NCBI GenBank assembly: GCA_946811185.2
Contig: OX328110.1
Location: 12,504,516 to 12,568,515 of the forward strand
DNA from: Hippopus hippopus
Taxonomy: Eukaryota; Mollusca; Bivalvia; Cardiida; Cardiidae
Direction: 5' to 3'
DNA: 64,000 nucleotides
Shown: piece after piece, positions 11,160 through 22,696 of the stretch
How positions within the stretch are numbered: position 1 is the first letter of the stretch
How the letters are laid out: each line of letters starts with the position of its first letter
Translations under genes and position numbers: made by a program
Notes under the pieces: generated by a model
Databases searched by the model: none
What the model saw: only the letters and a program-made list of their open reading frames with translations
Told to the model about the DNA's origin: nothing

Positions 11160-11990
11160 AAATAAATATGCTTGAAACCGTAACCAAAAACCTCGGTTCT
11201 CTATCAAATTACTGTAACGGTTTATAGAGTCTGCAAACTAAGAAGAAAACAGTTATTTGTCTGGCACATTAACCGTTTCTTTCTTTACTTGTCCGCCATG
11301 TTTTGCTTGTAGGTATTTGCTGGTTTCAATGTCAAATATAGCTAGAGAGGTAGAATACGGAACACTGGAAACCAGCTAAGGCTAGACGACCACGTGACTA
11401 GGCCTGTCAAAGGCCGTCAAGGGTGTAAATCTTCTACCATTTTCGCTTTCCTAAAGGACAAGAAAATAAGCTGAATAATTGAAAATTGTTGCACGCGTCT
11501 GTGAGTAAAGGAAGCTTCTTATCTGGAATTATAACTGTTCGCATGTACAATTTATATCTGTAAATAGGTAACCTTAATGGTTGCAAGCCCGGGACCAAAG
11601 GGATAGAAGGATAGAGTTAGTGTCAATAAGTTTAAATAGGGGTAGTTACCTGTCGAGAACGTGATTTGACACTGTTGTCGAACAATTATCAGATTTGCTG
11701 TTATGTATACAACTGTTGGATCACAACTTTTCAATAAAAGAAAAACAGAAGGGGAATGTTTGACAGCTCCCGTCCCCTAAAAAAAAAAACATGTTCTTGA
11801 AGTCCCAACAAGTAGGCTAGGGCCTATTGTACCAAAAGCACACCTAGATGTCGATCTACTTGCTGCTTACATTTTTTAAATAGAACAACCCCTAATCTGG
11901 AGTATTTTCATACCAATTTGATATTAAGGTTAAAGAATTCGTGTTCACGTAATCCTATGCTATCTTCATATTGGCTATAAATTCAAGTTT
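11160..11990. other. No gene recognised; upstream flank of the small gene
   Basis: Contains the YY1-like motif, a GCGATCAA-poor unique stretch and a C/A-run at 11770. No repeat of the families above is obvious. Confidence 0.4.
11288..11302 (-). promoter_or_regulatory. YY1-like motif upstream of the small gene
   Basis: The minus strand reads AACATGGCGGAC about 135 bases above the ATG of the 131-residue gene. It resembles the metazoan YY1 site AANATGGCGG often found near transcription starts. It also opens a four-codon upstream frame (M-A-D-K). Motif match only. Confidence 0.25.
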
Positions 11991-11999
11991 CATGCTAAA

Positions 12000-12032
12000 G
12001 AGAGAGAGCGAGAGAGAGAGAGGGGGGGGGGG
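12000..12032. repeat. (GA)n/(G)n run
   Basis: GAGA units followed by ten Gs, just outside the Transib-like insertion. Confidence 0.85.
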
Positions 12033-12111
12033 TGAAATGACGGCTGACAGACAGACAGATAGTGGTCTATAATTAATGCATGGTCTTCAACGCCGTTTTT
12101 AACATTATTTC

Positions 12112-12116
12112 AGGTA
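12112..12116 (+). other. Target site duplication, left copy (AGGTA)
   Basis: Identical to 16239-16243 at the other end of the 4.1-kb element. Confidence 0.75.
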
Positions 12117-12522
12117 AACGGTGGGTACACGTACACCGGATATAGCAACCTAAGAGAGTAAATGTTTACAAATAGAGGAATTACTGCTCGCACCACTGGT
12201 AAGAATTCATATTTTATACCAGTGTTTGTAACATTCATGTGTCATATGTTAATGATTTGATAAGCTAAATAGTTAATCAGCCCCGTACTGTTGATGAATT
12301 ACCAAACTATTTCTATAACGACGTAAATTTGTCGTCCGAAAGTCATGCTCACGCAGATTTTTGACCTGACTGTCCAAAATAATGGAATATTATCAGAACA
12401 GGGAATTTGATTGAAATTCCGAAGCATACGATTTCTGTGTAATAAATAAAGTATTATGTACATCAAAAATTTAGTTTCAAGAATTACTCTTCATGTTGTT
12501 ATACGTGAGAGAAGATCCCCAT

Positions 12523-12596
12523 CGGTGTACCGAGGATAGTTCCTTGCTGTACCGAGGATAGCTGTATTATCGAAATTTGTGTACTGAGGATACTAG
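12523..12596 (+). repeat. Left subterminal GTACCGAGGATAG cluster
   Basis: Three units (GTACCGAGGATAG twice, GTACTGAGGATAC once) about 406 bases from the left end of the 4.1-kb element. Mirrored by 15768-15838. Confidence 0.65.
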
Positions 12597-13453
12597 TATA
12601 AGATGCTACTGAGCGAATTGTAATTTCTTGCTCACAATTAGTTATGTGATAACGCAAGCCGCCCGGAAAGCCGAATATGTCAGATATTCCGAAATAACAA
12701 TAAATATGAATTAAGAAATAAGGAAATTCTACTATTGGATGTTCCAAGCTGACAAGGTTTTTTCTGTTCTTGACAATATAGGCTGCAATCAGAAGATACA
12801 TGTGTGTTTTCTGATCCCAGTCCTCATCATTCATCCAGATTCAACGTAATATTTAATTTGACATCGTTCTGAAGTTTAGAATTATAGTGGATTATAAGTA
12901 GAAGACAATCTGTATCTTCTGATCCCAGCTCGTACCTTTCATCGACCTTTGTTATTTATCTGATTTATAGATGTGCACCATTTTGAAGTGTTGAACGATA
13001 TTATTGTGATCAGACAATACATTTGCGTCTTCTGATCTGATTTTATGCATTTCATCGAACATGCTATCTGAATTTATCATTTATGTGTGTAAATATCCTT
13101 TAATATAGTTTGGGGTAATGAATGTTATGGACTGTGTCAAGATGTCACAATTGCCTATTCGGACCTTAAACCATATTTTTCATGTAACTTATTATTCAGT
13201 TCATGTACAAACTTGCCTGAACAGCCATTCTTGAACGATATTGGAATACTTGTAAACTATGTCTATGTCGACTCATTGTCGCTTGTAATAAATGTAGGCC
13301 AGGTACGTAGACCATCAGCAGTCCACTTTAACGTTGTAAACATGTAGACCGAGATCGCACAGCATGTATGAGGTCGCAAAAGTAGGTAAGGGCTAAAGAA
13401 TAGTTAACAGAAACATACATAAAACTTTGTTTCTGTGAAACTATTAATTTTAT

Positions 13454-13474
13454 AAAAAAAAAAAAAAAAAAAAA
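13454..13474. repeat. Poly(A) run
   Basis: About 21 As followed by ATAATAATAATT. No retroposed gene was recognised next to it. Confidence 0.8.
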
Positions 13475-14504
13475 ATAATAATAATTTTGGTAAAATCTAA
13501 GATAATATTAATACCACAGAATTATTCACATCTTTTCTCGAAACTTAAAGAAAAAAATACAATGATATAATGAGTGCCTCTTGTATTGGATTGGCGACAT
13601 GAACAAAAATAAAAATAAATATAGGTCCTACCGGTAACTGAAAATAGTGTATCTTGTAACAAAGCTCTATTTAACTCACTGTGCAAATGAAATGTTATTA
13701 TATAAGATCGGTCGTGACTTCTAACTTCACACTTCATAGATGATTTGTCCGAAAAGTGAAGTGTAGAGTCTGAGCTATTCAAACATTACGACGTGTGAAT
13801 CCTGAATTTCAAACTAGACACTTATAATAAAGGGATAACTTTAGACTTAAAACGTCACTTTTTCAACATATGTCATAAAGCCACTACCGGTATTTCGCTT
13901 TTAATAGTCTGAATAAAATTTGTAGTATTTCCATGATTGCCACAATGCTGACTTTCCAAACCTTTAACCCTGTCCCTGTTTTGCTAATTTTGGGTTCTCC
14001 CAACTAAAAGCGTTTATATAAACGAATAATACGGGCGGGTAATCAAAGCATAATGTTGAGACAGAGTAGAAAACAATGTGACAAATGAAAAAATTGCTTG
14101 TTACGAGCAGTATCTTCATTTGTTCCAACGTTTTCAAAGTCCTCTCTTGTAGACGGGTCTAAAGCCATTTGCTTAAAGATAAGGGTTAAACCACCTATGT
14201 GTGTAACTCTTAACCACACATATCAAACCTGTTCATAATTAAACAATGGTACAAACACTGTGGGAAAAGCTTGTTTAAAACATCATGGGAAAGTGGTTTT
14301 TGATCGTAAATTTTGCTCATCTCCAGAAAATGTCCAAGTGTATGCTTATTCTGGAGGCATAAAAACCACAGCGGAGACTAGATACACTCCAGACTAGGTA
14401 CAAGTACATATCCTTAGGTTCCTGCAGCAAATACAAAATAATGGTACCGACGATAGTACTTTCCTACCGGCGAGCCAACAAACGGTCTCAAAATACATGC
14501 TAGA

Positions 14505-14765
14505 TAGTATTCACAGGCATTATCTTCCGCTGGGTGGCATCCTTCAAATGCACACCTGTCTGATTTGGGCATTCTGGGTACAGAACCGGACTACTTTTCA
14601 AAGCGACAACCGTTACTTTGAGTTTCAAAATAAACGTTTACTGAATAAAACGCTACCTGGTACGATTCATTCAGCTATGGTAAGCTAGCATTTAACCTAT
14701 GCACCGGCCATTTATAAAACCAGCCCCTACAGGCTTGGGTAATAGCTTCGTTATAAGCCGACACA
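14505..14765. repeat. Interspersed repeat (GGTACAGAACCGGAC family), copy 1
   Basis: Shares GGCATTCTGGGTACAGAACC and CGACAACCGTTACTTTGA with 37007-37335 and 57235-57560. This copy is nested inside the Transib-like element. Confidence 0.65.
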
Positions 14766-15767
14766 CTTGCTGATTAGCCTGTTGAAAAAGCCTGCATGAA
14801 TCCTGATTTCCCTAAAGTCAATATTAAGAATTTGTATTCAAAGATGTGCTATAAAACTGGAGTATTTGTGGAAACTATTTTTTCCGTTTCGAAGTAATTT
14901 GATTTTTAAGATATTTTGAGCGAAAAACAGGCTACATTTTTCAATAGCCATTTTTTCCCTTGATACTTTTTTAGCGGCTCATTAATATTTATCCTGTACA
15001 TGATCTAGTGATGCGTCATAGCAAACAGGTCGAATCGAGTGCAAACCGGTAACTTGGTCTAAGCGACAAGGAGACTGTCTTTAAAAGTGGTCATAAAATG
15101 ACCTCCAGATAACCTTTGAATCCGATTGTATAAGTACAGCTAGTAGTGCTTAGCTTATCTATTTACAATAGGCTTTATGGCCTTTATAAGATTACCGCCT
15201 TGAATATGCTTTCCTGCACCTGTCGCATACGCAACGAGCGGCATCATGCCCTCCCTTTGTATAATATGCTAGCGCATCTTTACTTGACAATGTGAGGCTG
15301 CAGTTTACAGAAGCAGGTGAGCTCTTGGCTAATCTCTTTAAATGCATCTGGATTAGAAGAACAAATAGATGTGTGTCTCCGAAAAGACAAATTTCTTGTA
15401 AATGTCTTCTTACTAAATGTCTTCTTACAAACGTGCAACATGGTAAATTTTGATGGCGTGCATAGTGAAACCAAAACTGGCGCGTCAAGTTCGCCCTTCT
15501 ATTTGTCGAGTAGGTACATTTTTCACATACGAAGCATTTAGCGGCCGTACTCTACATTGAATCACCAGGCATAGATATGCCTGAAATATCCATGGAAGCA
15601 TTTGTATTATCCATCTAATAGGAGAAACCATAGCATAAACAAGATATAATGAAATATCAATTGCAAAAACCTTTCAACCCGAGTAGAGACCAATCTAAGT
15701 GTAGCATAATTACATTCAGTGGTTTATCAATATAGAATTCACATGACACTATAGAATGAAACATTAC

Positions 15768-15838
15768 TATCCCCGGTACAGTAAAATACTATCCTCCGTA
15801 CAGTTCTTTCAAAACAACAGCTATCCTCGGTACACCAT
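15768..15838 (-). repeat. Right subterminal GTACCGAGGATAG cluster
   Basis: Three units in inverted orientation (CTATCCTCGGTAC and variants), about 400 bases from the right end. The symmetry with the left cluster suggests transposase-binding sites; this is inference. Confidence 0.65.
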
Positions 15839-16238
15839 TGTCGACAAAAAACTTGTATTTTCTGGCAATTTTCACCCGATACAGCAAAATTGCAATCATG
15901 TCACGAGATTAGACTAAAATATCAAGAAATTGGTCGACTCGGACTGTTGTATTGTGAAAAGAACCGGCTTTGCAGATGAATCGTTTCTAGAAATCTACGA
16001 AATCCGTCGTGAGCAGTCGACTTTTCTGACATTTTTTTCCAGAATTTCCATGGCCAAAAACAGTATTCGTTGTAGACCTAACAATCTATAAACATCATAG
16101 AATCTGGGTTGACAAGGCAATAGTATATTAAAAGCTGTTGTTAAGAAATATTTGGAAATCTCGTGCCTGCAGTCACACAAGACACAGTTATTTTTACTCG
16201 ATCTGACGGCTATATCCGGTGTACGTGTACCCACCGTG

Positions 16239-16243
16239 AGGTA
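16239..16243 (+). other. Target site duplication, right copy (AGGTA)
   Basis: Removing the 4.1-kb element and one AGGTA restores a continuous SINE. Confidence 0.75.
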
Positions 16244-16395
16244 TATCGCGGCGGCAAGTTCTTTAATCAATATTTTTTTGTAGTTTCTTGCACCAGTAGG
16301 CCCACTTCGCACAATATTCTTCCCAAGCCACTGGCTGCTTTCCCACATAACCGTCGTCAAAGGTCAGCGGTGAAAGAGGAATCCTGTGAAATGAC
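16244..16395 (-). mobile_element. tRNA-derived SINE, part split by the Transib-like insertion
   Basis: Reads TATCGCGGCGGCAAG, then the SINE body (CAAGCCACTGGCTGCTTTCC). It continues the piece ACGCCGTTTTTAACATTATT at about 12090-12116 on the far side of the 4.1-kb insertion. Confidence 0.7.
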
Positions 16396-16529
16396 TATTA
16401 TCAAGACAGACAGACAGACGGTCTGCTCTATTTGTAAATCACGTGACTTTGATTATGCTTATTTTGGACTAGATCCAGAAGGACTTTAGGCTTTTAAAAG
16501 ATTTTTTTTTTAGTCTTAATAATCTTTAC

Positions 16530-16780
16530 CAGACCAGGGATCGTAGATACATAGACTTACACATATACGTTCCCTGACCAGACGACAAAATTTGATTGTC
16601 CATTTTTACAGAATTTTGCAGACGACAAGTTAAATCATTGCACACATGATGTGTCGTGTTTTTGGCGACTAAACAGGAGAAAAATACTGATTGCCACCAT
16701 TTTCCCGTTTTCCCCGCTGTACGGTATTTACAGTCGAAAAAACATTTTCGTCGAAGATCCATCCTGCCAAAGCAACGTCT
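16530..16780. mobile_element. Dyad MITE, diverged
   Basis: CAGACGACAAAATTTGATTG and CAGGAGAAAAATACTGATTG are recognisable. The core dyad is broken. Confidence 0.5.
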
Positions 16781-17104
16781 CTCCGAATGCGACATTTCAC
16801 CGAAAATGACCGAAGTTTGATCTTAAGTATGCAAATATATGAGCCGTGCCCTGACAGAGACTTAATGCATCTCCGTGATGCATGACACCAAGCAAGTCAT
16901 TACAAGATCATGGACCCACAGAGTCAATTTTGACTAACAATTACCAGATGAATCATAAGGTAAACTAGTCATTGAACAAGCAGAAAATTGACCAATAGCA
17001 AAAAGTTTCGGGTCAGGTCAGCCTGCGCGGACTGCGCAGGCTGACCTGAACCGATACCTTTTGCAGATGCATTAAGCCCCCTTTTCACACAGCATGGCTT
17101 ATGA

Positions 17105-17770
17105 TTATTTATTTATTTATTCAAATAATTTTTGTTATTTCTTTTAGGAAGCGGGAACTATTCACTATTTTCACTGTTATTTATCCTGTTTATTTTCGCT
17201 CTGCAAATTTTGACTATCTACTGGGGCTGGTTCATAACATTCGCTCCTAGATCTCTTACAACATGGAATAACGTTATACTCGAACAGAAGTTCGGGTGAA
17301 TATATTTGTAGCCTCATCCTGTTGCATGGCTGTTAAAATATTGCTTTCTTCTGTAATATTTATATCTAGATCTACCCTTATAAATCGAAATAGTAAGCAA
17401 CCTAACCAGTTCTAGACTGGTCGAATCCAGATACATGTAACAGTTATGGATTTATGATGAAACTTTATGGAAACGTTCTTGACGTCAGTCGTAGACTAGT
17501 TCTAGTTTTTTTTTTTCGTCGAAATTCGACACCATTAGACGAAGTTGGGCAAAGTGCCCACGTCGAAATGTTGCCTCGGCAAGATGGATCTTTGAAGAAA
17601 ATGTTTTCTAGCGGAATGGTTTTCGACAAAATGTTATGAATCCTTTTTTTCCCGTAATTTTCTATTCTAAACTCATAGTCTTATTTCTGAGGATCACGGA
17701 AATATGTAATTCTTTGGTAACGGTTTTGCCTTAACCAATCGACACAACCGTATACAGCAGTTTCTTAAGA
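17105..17770. other. No gene or known repeat seen
   Basis: Opens with TTTATTTATTTATT at 17107. The short frame at 17454 has no recognisable motif. Confidence 0.4.
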
Positions 17771-17778
17771 TATAGAGG

Positions 17779-18269
17779 ATATTTGTTTTTTACGGTGAAA
17801 GATCGAAATTTATTTCATTTCGTGAACATCATCGGTAATATTTTCACGAGTGGCGCAGTCACGAGTGAAAATATTACCGATGATATTCACGAGATGAAAT
17901 AAATTTCGATCTTTCACCGAAAAAAACAAATATTCTATTTATTTCATGCCTTTAACCCTTTCTGGGGGGAACTTAATCAAAATCCAGTACAGTTCTTTTC
18001 GGTTATTCCCCTAGGCGTACCTCTTCCGCATAACAACGCATTAAAATATTACGTCAAGTGCGAGAAATGTAAGGTAATTACGTCATATTTCCATCTGGTT
18101 TTGAGGCACGCGCATTTTACCTACGTAACTAGTGCACGGGAACAACTGTTTCCGCCTTCAACTGAAGAGTCAGAATATAAAAATTGGTATTTTCATAGTC
18201 GTAACCATGAAATATCAAAAAATATTTCACCGATATTTCTCGATAACCTACCAGAAAGCATGAAATAAA
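17779..18269 (+). mobile_element. Hairpin-plus-tail element, family 1, reference copy
   Basis: The hairpin 17779-17938 has arms GAACATCATCGGTAATATTT and its mirror and tip CACGAGTGGC-GCA-GTCACGAGTG. The tail 17936-18269 is bounded by inverted TTATTTCATGC / GCATGAAATAA and holds ATTACGTCAAG and ATTACGTCATAT. Confidence 0.75.
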
Positions 18270-18636
18270 AGACAGCACGTCATGATTACGTCATATCGCG
18301 CGCTCTATGGTACGTTTAAGGCGTTTGAAATGAAACACACAGTCTCTTTCTTCCCCCCCCCCTCCACACACACACATACACCCCAATTTCTACTTTCTAC
18401 CCTTTGTTCACTTCTTCATCCTTAACCCTTAAAGTGCCATGGGCGAAACAAATTTTTTTTCTGGACATCATAGGTCAAGATCAGACTGCAAAGAATGTGT
18501 AATCTGATCTTTGATCTATACACTTCGCCTGTTCAGTCAGTCCTACCGGAAAATATTTCAGTGTTTCATAGGAATAAATTTTCAGCCGTCCATAGAGACC
18601 GAGCTAATACATTTGAAGCTGAAGTGAAAATTCCTT

Positions 18637-18674
18637 TTATTAAAACAGCGATTACGTAATCGCTGTTTTAATAA
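18637..18674. repeat. Perfect 38-bp palindrome
   Basis: Half site TTATTAAAACAGCGATTAC followed exactly by its reverse complement, no spacer. Confidence 0.9.
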
Positions 18675-18679
18675 TATTG

Positions 18680-19675
18680 GTTCTGAACTGTTTGGATTTT
18701 TTTCGATGCGCCTTTTGATAAGCACCCCCTGGCGACAAAAATTCATTGTCCACCTCGGTTTTTCATATCCAATTTTACTCAGTGTGGGTTACCTTTGTTT
18801 AATGATCATGGCACCTTATCAGGTATTTTGACACAATCTTTTTCCTCAATTCATCCATTATGCGACAAATTGTTTCTACAAAACATGATCAATAGCAAAA
18901 ATCCTGACCCACATAACCTTCGAATCCTACGGAAACAGCTCCCAGAGTAATCTCCCTGTAATTTTTACAATTATTATCGAAGTACAGTGAAACAGATTTC
19001 GACCCTTCAAACCTTTTTTCTTCGAAAGTAAGATTTGTATGCTAGCCTAGGTATAAAAGATCTTATAAAAACCATTTAAAAGTTAAGTTTGATTTACGAC
19101 AGGGTATTGAATTTGAAATGTCCAAAATGTAAATTTGAAATGTCCAAAATGTAAATTTTTGGAGATAAACAATAACACTTATTTTCAAAAATTACGACTT
19201 ATAAGAATTGATCATTTGATACCAAAGTGCTTTGATCTAGTGGGCTAATCATCCGGCATATTCCTTTTTGCGTGTTGTACATTGTTCAGTAACTTTGTTA
19301 ATTTTTTCACGATAGTGTAAAGAAGTAAAAAATATTTTCACGATAGTGTAAAGGAGTAAAAAAAAAAAATCAAATTTAGTCAACCCTAGAGCGATTAGAA
19401 GTATAACATATGTGACTGACAGACTCTAGGGGGAAAGTAATTGCTCGCAGCGCCCGGTATATACCGGTATTTTCAGGCCTATTATAACTCCACTGCCATC
19501 GAAATTTTAACTGTATAAGCGTTTTAGTGTTTCCAGTCAACGATACGAGTTCATTTGTCGAATTTTTCAACGATGATTCGTGCACGTAGGCGGGGTTCGA
19601 TACAAGGTACAAATTTGACAGTATTTTTTTTTTTTTTATTTTATGGATATATTCTTACCAAGTTTTCATTTGTTC
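18680..19675. other. No gene seen; small local duplications
   Basis: Direct duplications of GAAATGTCCAAAATGTAAAT (19117, 19136) and of TTTTCACGATAGTGTAAAG (19304, 19334) are the only structure noticed. Confidence 0.4.
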
Positions 19676-19679
19676 AGGG

Positions 19680-20116
19680 TGCAGGACAACTCGCCCCAAG
19701 ACAACTCGCCCCGCAAAAAGCTCGCCCCAAGACAACTCGCCCCACCTTCAGAAGACAACTCGCCCCAAATTCTTAAACAACTCGCCCTCCTTTTATTTCT
19801 ATTGTTAAATAAGATAGAAGTCTACAACTGTTATGACTTTTATTCAGTTTTTATAATTACTTTTGTGTATATTTAACTGTCCATTTTGAAACAGATTAGT
19901 GTCAGTTACATGTAGGTTGTTATTTTCATGAGTTTACAATCGTTTCAAACCGAATTTTCATGTACGAGATGTGAATTCTGGTATATTTAGTACATTTCCT
20001 TAAGTTGGGCAAGAATCTTCGAGTTCTGTGAACTGTTCCATGTTTTCATAAAATTGGGGCGACTTGTCTTCAGTATGGGGCGAGTTGTCTCTAGTTTGGG
20101 GTGACTTGTCTTCTAA
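19680..20116. mobile_element. Foldback with CAACTCGCCCC minisatellite arms
   Basis: The left arm (19680-19790) has six GACAACTCGCCCCAA-type units. The right arm (20054-20116) has three units in inverse orientation (TTGGGGCGACTTGTCTTC). About 260 bases of AT-rich spacer lie between. Confidence 0.65.
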
Positions 20117-20289
20117 ATGTTGCTTTATGGCAGATCAGGGATATAAGATCCCTGGGCAGATATGTGCCTTAATTTCATAAATGGCTAGAACTATTAATAA
20201 AACATCACAATTATATTTGAAAAATTTTAGTCACCATTATAAATAGACTATGAACATGTTTTTTTTTTATCATATATGTTTAAAGAATT

Positions 20290-20500
20290 AATACACAACC
20301 CTGAGTTTTAATGACCCTATGAACATAACCTTTTAAAAAAATTGTAGTAGGAGAAAATGCCAGTAACCAGCCTTTACTCCTTTTTCCACATTGTTTTATA
20401 CCTTATCAAAGGCAAATTTCACCACTTCTGCCAAGTGCAAATTGTCGACTGCAAATGCTTTCAATCTGGGCAAGTCTACATTCATGTCATGGACAGTAAA
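20290..20500. mobile_element. Dyad MITE, diverged
   Basis: Core AAATGCCAGTAACCAGCCTT. The right arm is TGCAAATGCTTTCAATCTGG. Confidence 0.55.
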
Positions 20501-21354
20501 AAGAGAAAAAAACATGTAGGTGAAATTTCTACTTTCAAAGTGGGTGTGACTTACTTTCAGAAGTGTACAAATTGGTTAAAACAACACTGCCAATAATATT
20601 TTTCTCGACTTTGGTATCAGTTTATCATTTGATAAGGGTTGACGGCTTGCAACTGAACTTGAGTACAGAATAAACATTTTATATGGTGACTAACAGTCAC
20701 GTTTTCGGTAGTTTCCTTTGCGCAACCTTATGCGCATTGGAACGGGCTTTTTTGTCCACGGGGTTGTTCACCAAGGCTTGCTCGTCCGGGTTCGTTCGTC
20801 TGGGCTTGTGCGTCCTTTCGAATGATCAAACTTCTTTTCAATTCAAATCTGGAGCATTAACAAGGCATATTAGTTTAAAGGACGGTATTTGACTCTTCAC
20901 GAAGGAAATAGTTGACTAGTACTCGGATGGTTTCATCGCACAACACGAAATCATAAACAACGTAAAGATGTTTCGCTTTAAGGATATTCTAAGCAGAAAT
21001 CTATGTTAGACCGTATTTCAACGGTTCAGTCTGCATTTCCAAGAACTGATACTACAAGCAATCTCGACTGTATACAACTAGCGAGGCAGAAGAGAAGAAG
21101 GTCACTGTCAGTCCCCCACCCACTTCTTCTTATGCAAAGTGTAAAAAAAAAAAAACATTTTCTCAAGATGAGATATCAAAATCATCGAACAAGCCATGGA
21201 AAAGCTGATCGTCGAATTGTTAGCCTACAGACTTGACTGAAAAAGCGGTTGGTATAGATCCAAGATCAGACTGTAGATCCTGTGCAGTCTGATCTTGATC
21301 GTTGCCATCCGCAAAAGCCCCTGTTTTCGATAATGGCGCTGAAACGGTTAAATT

Positions 21355-21850
21355 TTATTTCATGCTTTCCGGTAGGTTATCGAAAAATATTGGTGAAATA
21401 TTTTTCGATATTTCATGGTTACGACCAGTGAAAGTACCGAGTTTTATATTCTAACTCTTCAATTGAAGGTGGAAACAGTTGTTCCCGCGCACAAGTTACC
21501 TAGGTAAAATGCGCGTGCCTCACAACCAGATGGAAATATGACGTAATTAACCTTACATTTCTCGCGCTTGACGTAATATTGTAATGCGTTGCTATGCGGA
21601 GGGGGTCACGCCGCGGGGAATAACCGAAAAGAACTGTACTGGTTTTTGATTAAGTCTCCCCCCCCCACAAGGTTAAAAGCATGAAATAAATAGAATATTT
21701 GTTTTTTTCGGTAAAAGGTCGAAATTTATTTCATCGAGTGAACATCATCGGTAATATTTTCGCAAGTGGTAAAGCCACGAGTGAAAATATTACCGATGAT
21801 GTTCACTCGATGAAATAAATTTCGATCTTTCACCGTAAAAAACAAATATC
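21355..21850 (-). mobile_element. Hairpin-plus-tail element, family 1, tip flipped
   Basis: The tail (21355-21690) is in reverse, but the hairpin tip on the plus strand reads CGCAAGTGGTAAAGCCACGA, the forward orientation. Tip and tail therefore disagree, unlike the other four copies. Confidence 0.7.
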
Positions 21851-21874
21851 CTCTATGTATTTCTTATTTGATTT

Positions 21875-22072
21875 TAACCTTACCAGACGACATTTTAGCC
21901 TTGTCCAAATTGAAAGCATTTGCAGACAACAATTTCTGTGTTCAGATAGGGTAGAAGACATTGTGGGAAAAGGAGAAAATGCTGGTTACCAGCATTTTCT
22001 TCTTTTCCCACAATGCTTTCAACAGCTTCTCAATGCAGAGGATTCAAAGTCATCTATATAAAGTAAAGGAAT
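21875..22072. mobile_element. Dyad MITE next to a tandem array
   Basis: Full core GCTGGTTACCAGC. Its right arm (CCCACAATGCTTTCAACAGC) is the start of the roughly 185-bp tandem unit that follows. Confidence 0.65.
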
Positions 22073-22560
22073 AAGTAGTGCATTAGTGCATGAATACTGT
22101 ATGTAACAATAAAATTGTCATAAAATCATCATAATTTTTATTGGGGAGCACCACCCTTATGTCATGTAATGAGCTTCTCGTTCTAAGCCATTTCTTCTTT
22201 TTCCACAATGTTTTCAAAAGCTCCTCAATGCAGAGACATTCAAAGTCATCTATAGGAAGTAAACGGTTAAGTAATACATTAGTACATGAATACTGTAACT
22301 ATAGAATTGTCATAAAATCAAAAATATTTTTCAGGGGAAAGCACCGCCCTTATGTCATAAAATGAGCTGCTCATTCTGAGCAATTTCTCCTTTTCCCACA
22401 ATGTTTTCAAAAGTATCTTTATGAAAAAAGATTCAAAATCATAAGGGGTTAAGTAGTACATTAGTACTTGTGTAGTGTATGTAACAATAGAATTGTCATA
22501 AAATCAAAAATGTTTTTCAGGGGAGAGCACCCCCCCATATATCATAAAATGACTTATTAC
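22005..22560 (+). repeat. Tandem array, three units of about 185 bp
   Basis: Each unit begins near CCACAATGTTTTCAAAAGC, carries AGTAATACATTAGTACATGA and AATTGTCATAAAATCA, and ends in AGCACCGCCCTTATGTCATA. The array grew from the arm of the adjacent dyad MITE. Confidence 0.7.
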
Positions 22561-22696
22561 GTGAAAACGAAGTCAGTAACTCATATATATCTTTTTTGAT
22601 TTTATGTTAAGGATATTATAAAGCATAAAGTGTGAAATTTTGAAAAAAATTCTTGGATAGGTTTCTCAGAAATTTACGAAAAAAGCATTGATGTCA

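Larger units (their letters stand above)
12117..16238. mobile_element. 4.1-kb Transib-like DNA transposon, no transposase frame seen
   Basis: Terminal inverted repeats of 30 bp (29 match) start CACGGTGGGTACACGTACAC; the left end has A for the first C. It is flanked by a perfect 5-bp duplication AGGTA at 12112-12116 and 16239-16243. A CACNRTG-type end plus 5-bp target duplication is the Transib/RAG-transposon signature. Both ends sit inside one SINE whose halves join exactly. Inside lie subterminal GTACCGAGGATAG-type repeats, a poly(A) run at 13455 and a nested repeat at 14510. The frames inside are short and unrecognised, so the copy is non-autonomous or decayed. Confidence 0.75.

Noticed and set aside
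12499..12834. 111-codon minus frame inside the 4.1-kb element as a transposase remnant
   Set aside because: No DDE, zinc-finger or RAG1-like motif is visible and the frame covers the subterminal repeat cluster.
15192..15488. 98-codon minus frame with Cys and His residues as a zinc-finger protein
   Set aside because: Cysteine spacing does not fit a known finger and part of it derives from a short local duplication (CTTCTTAC).
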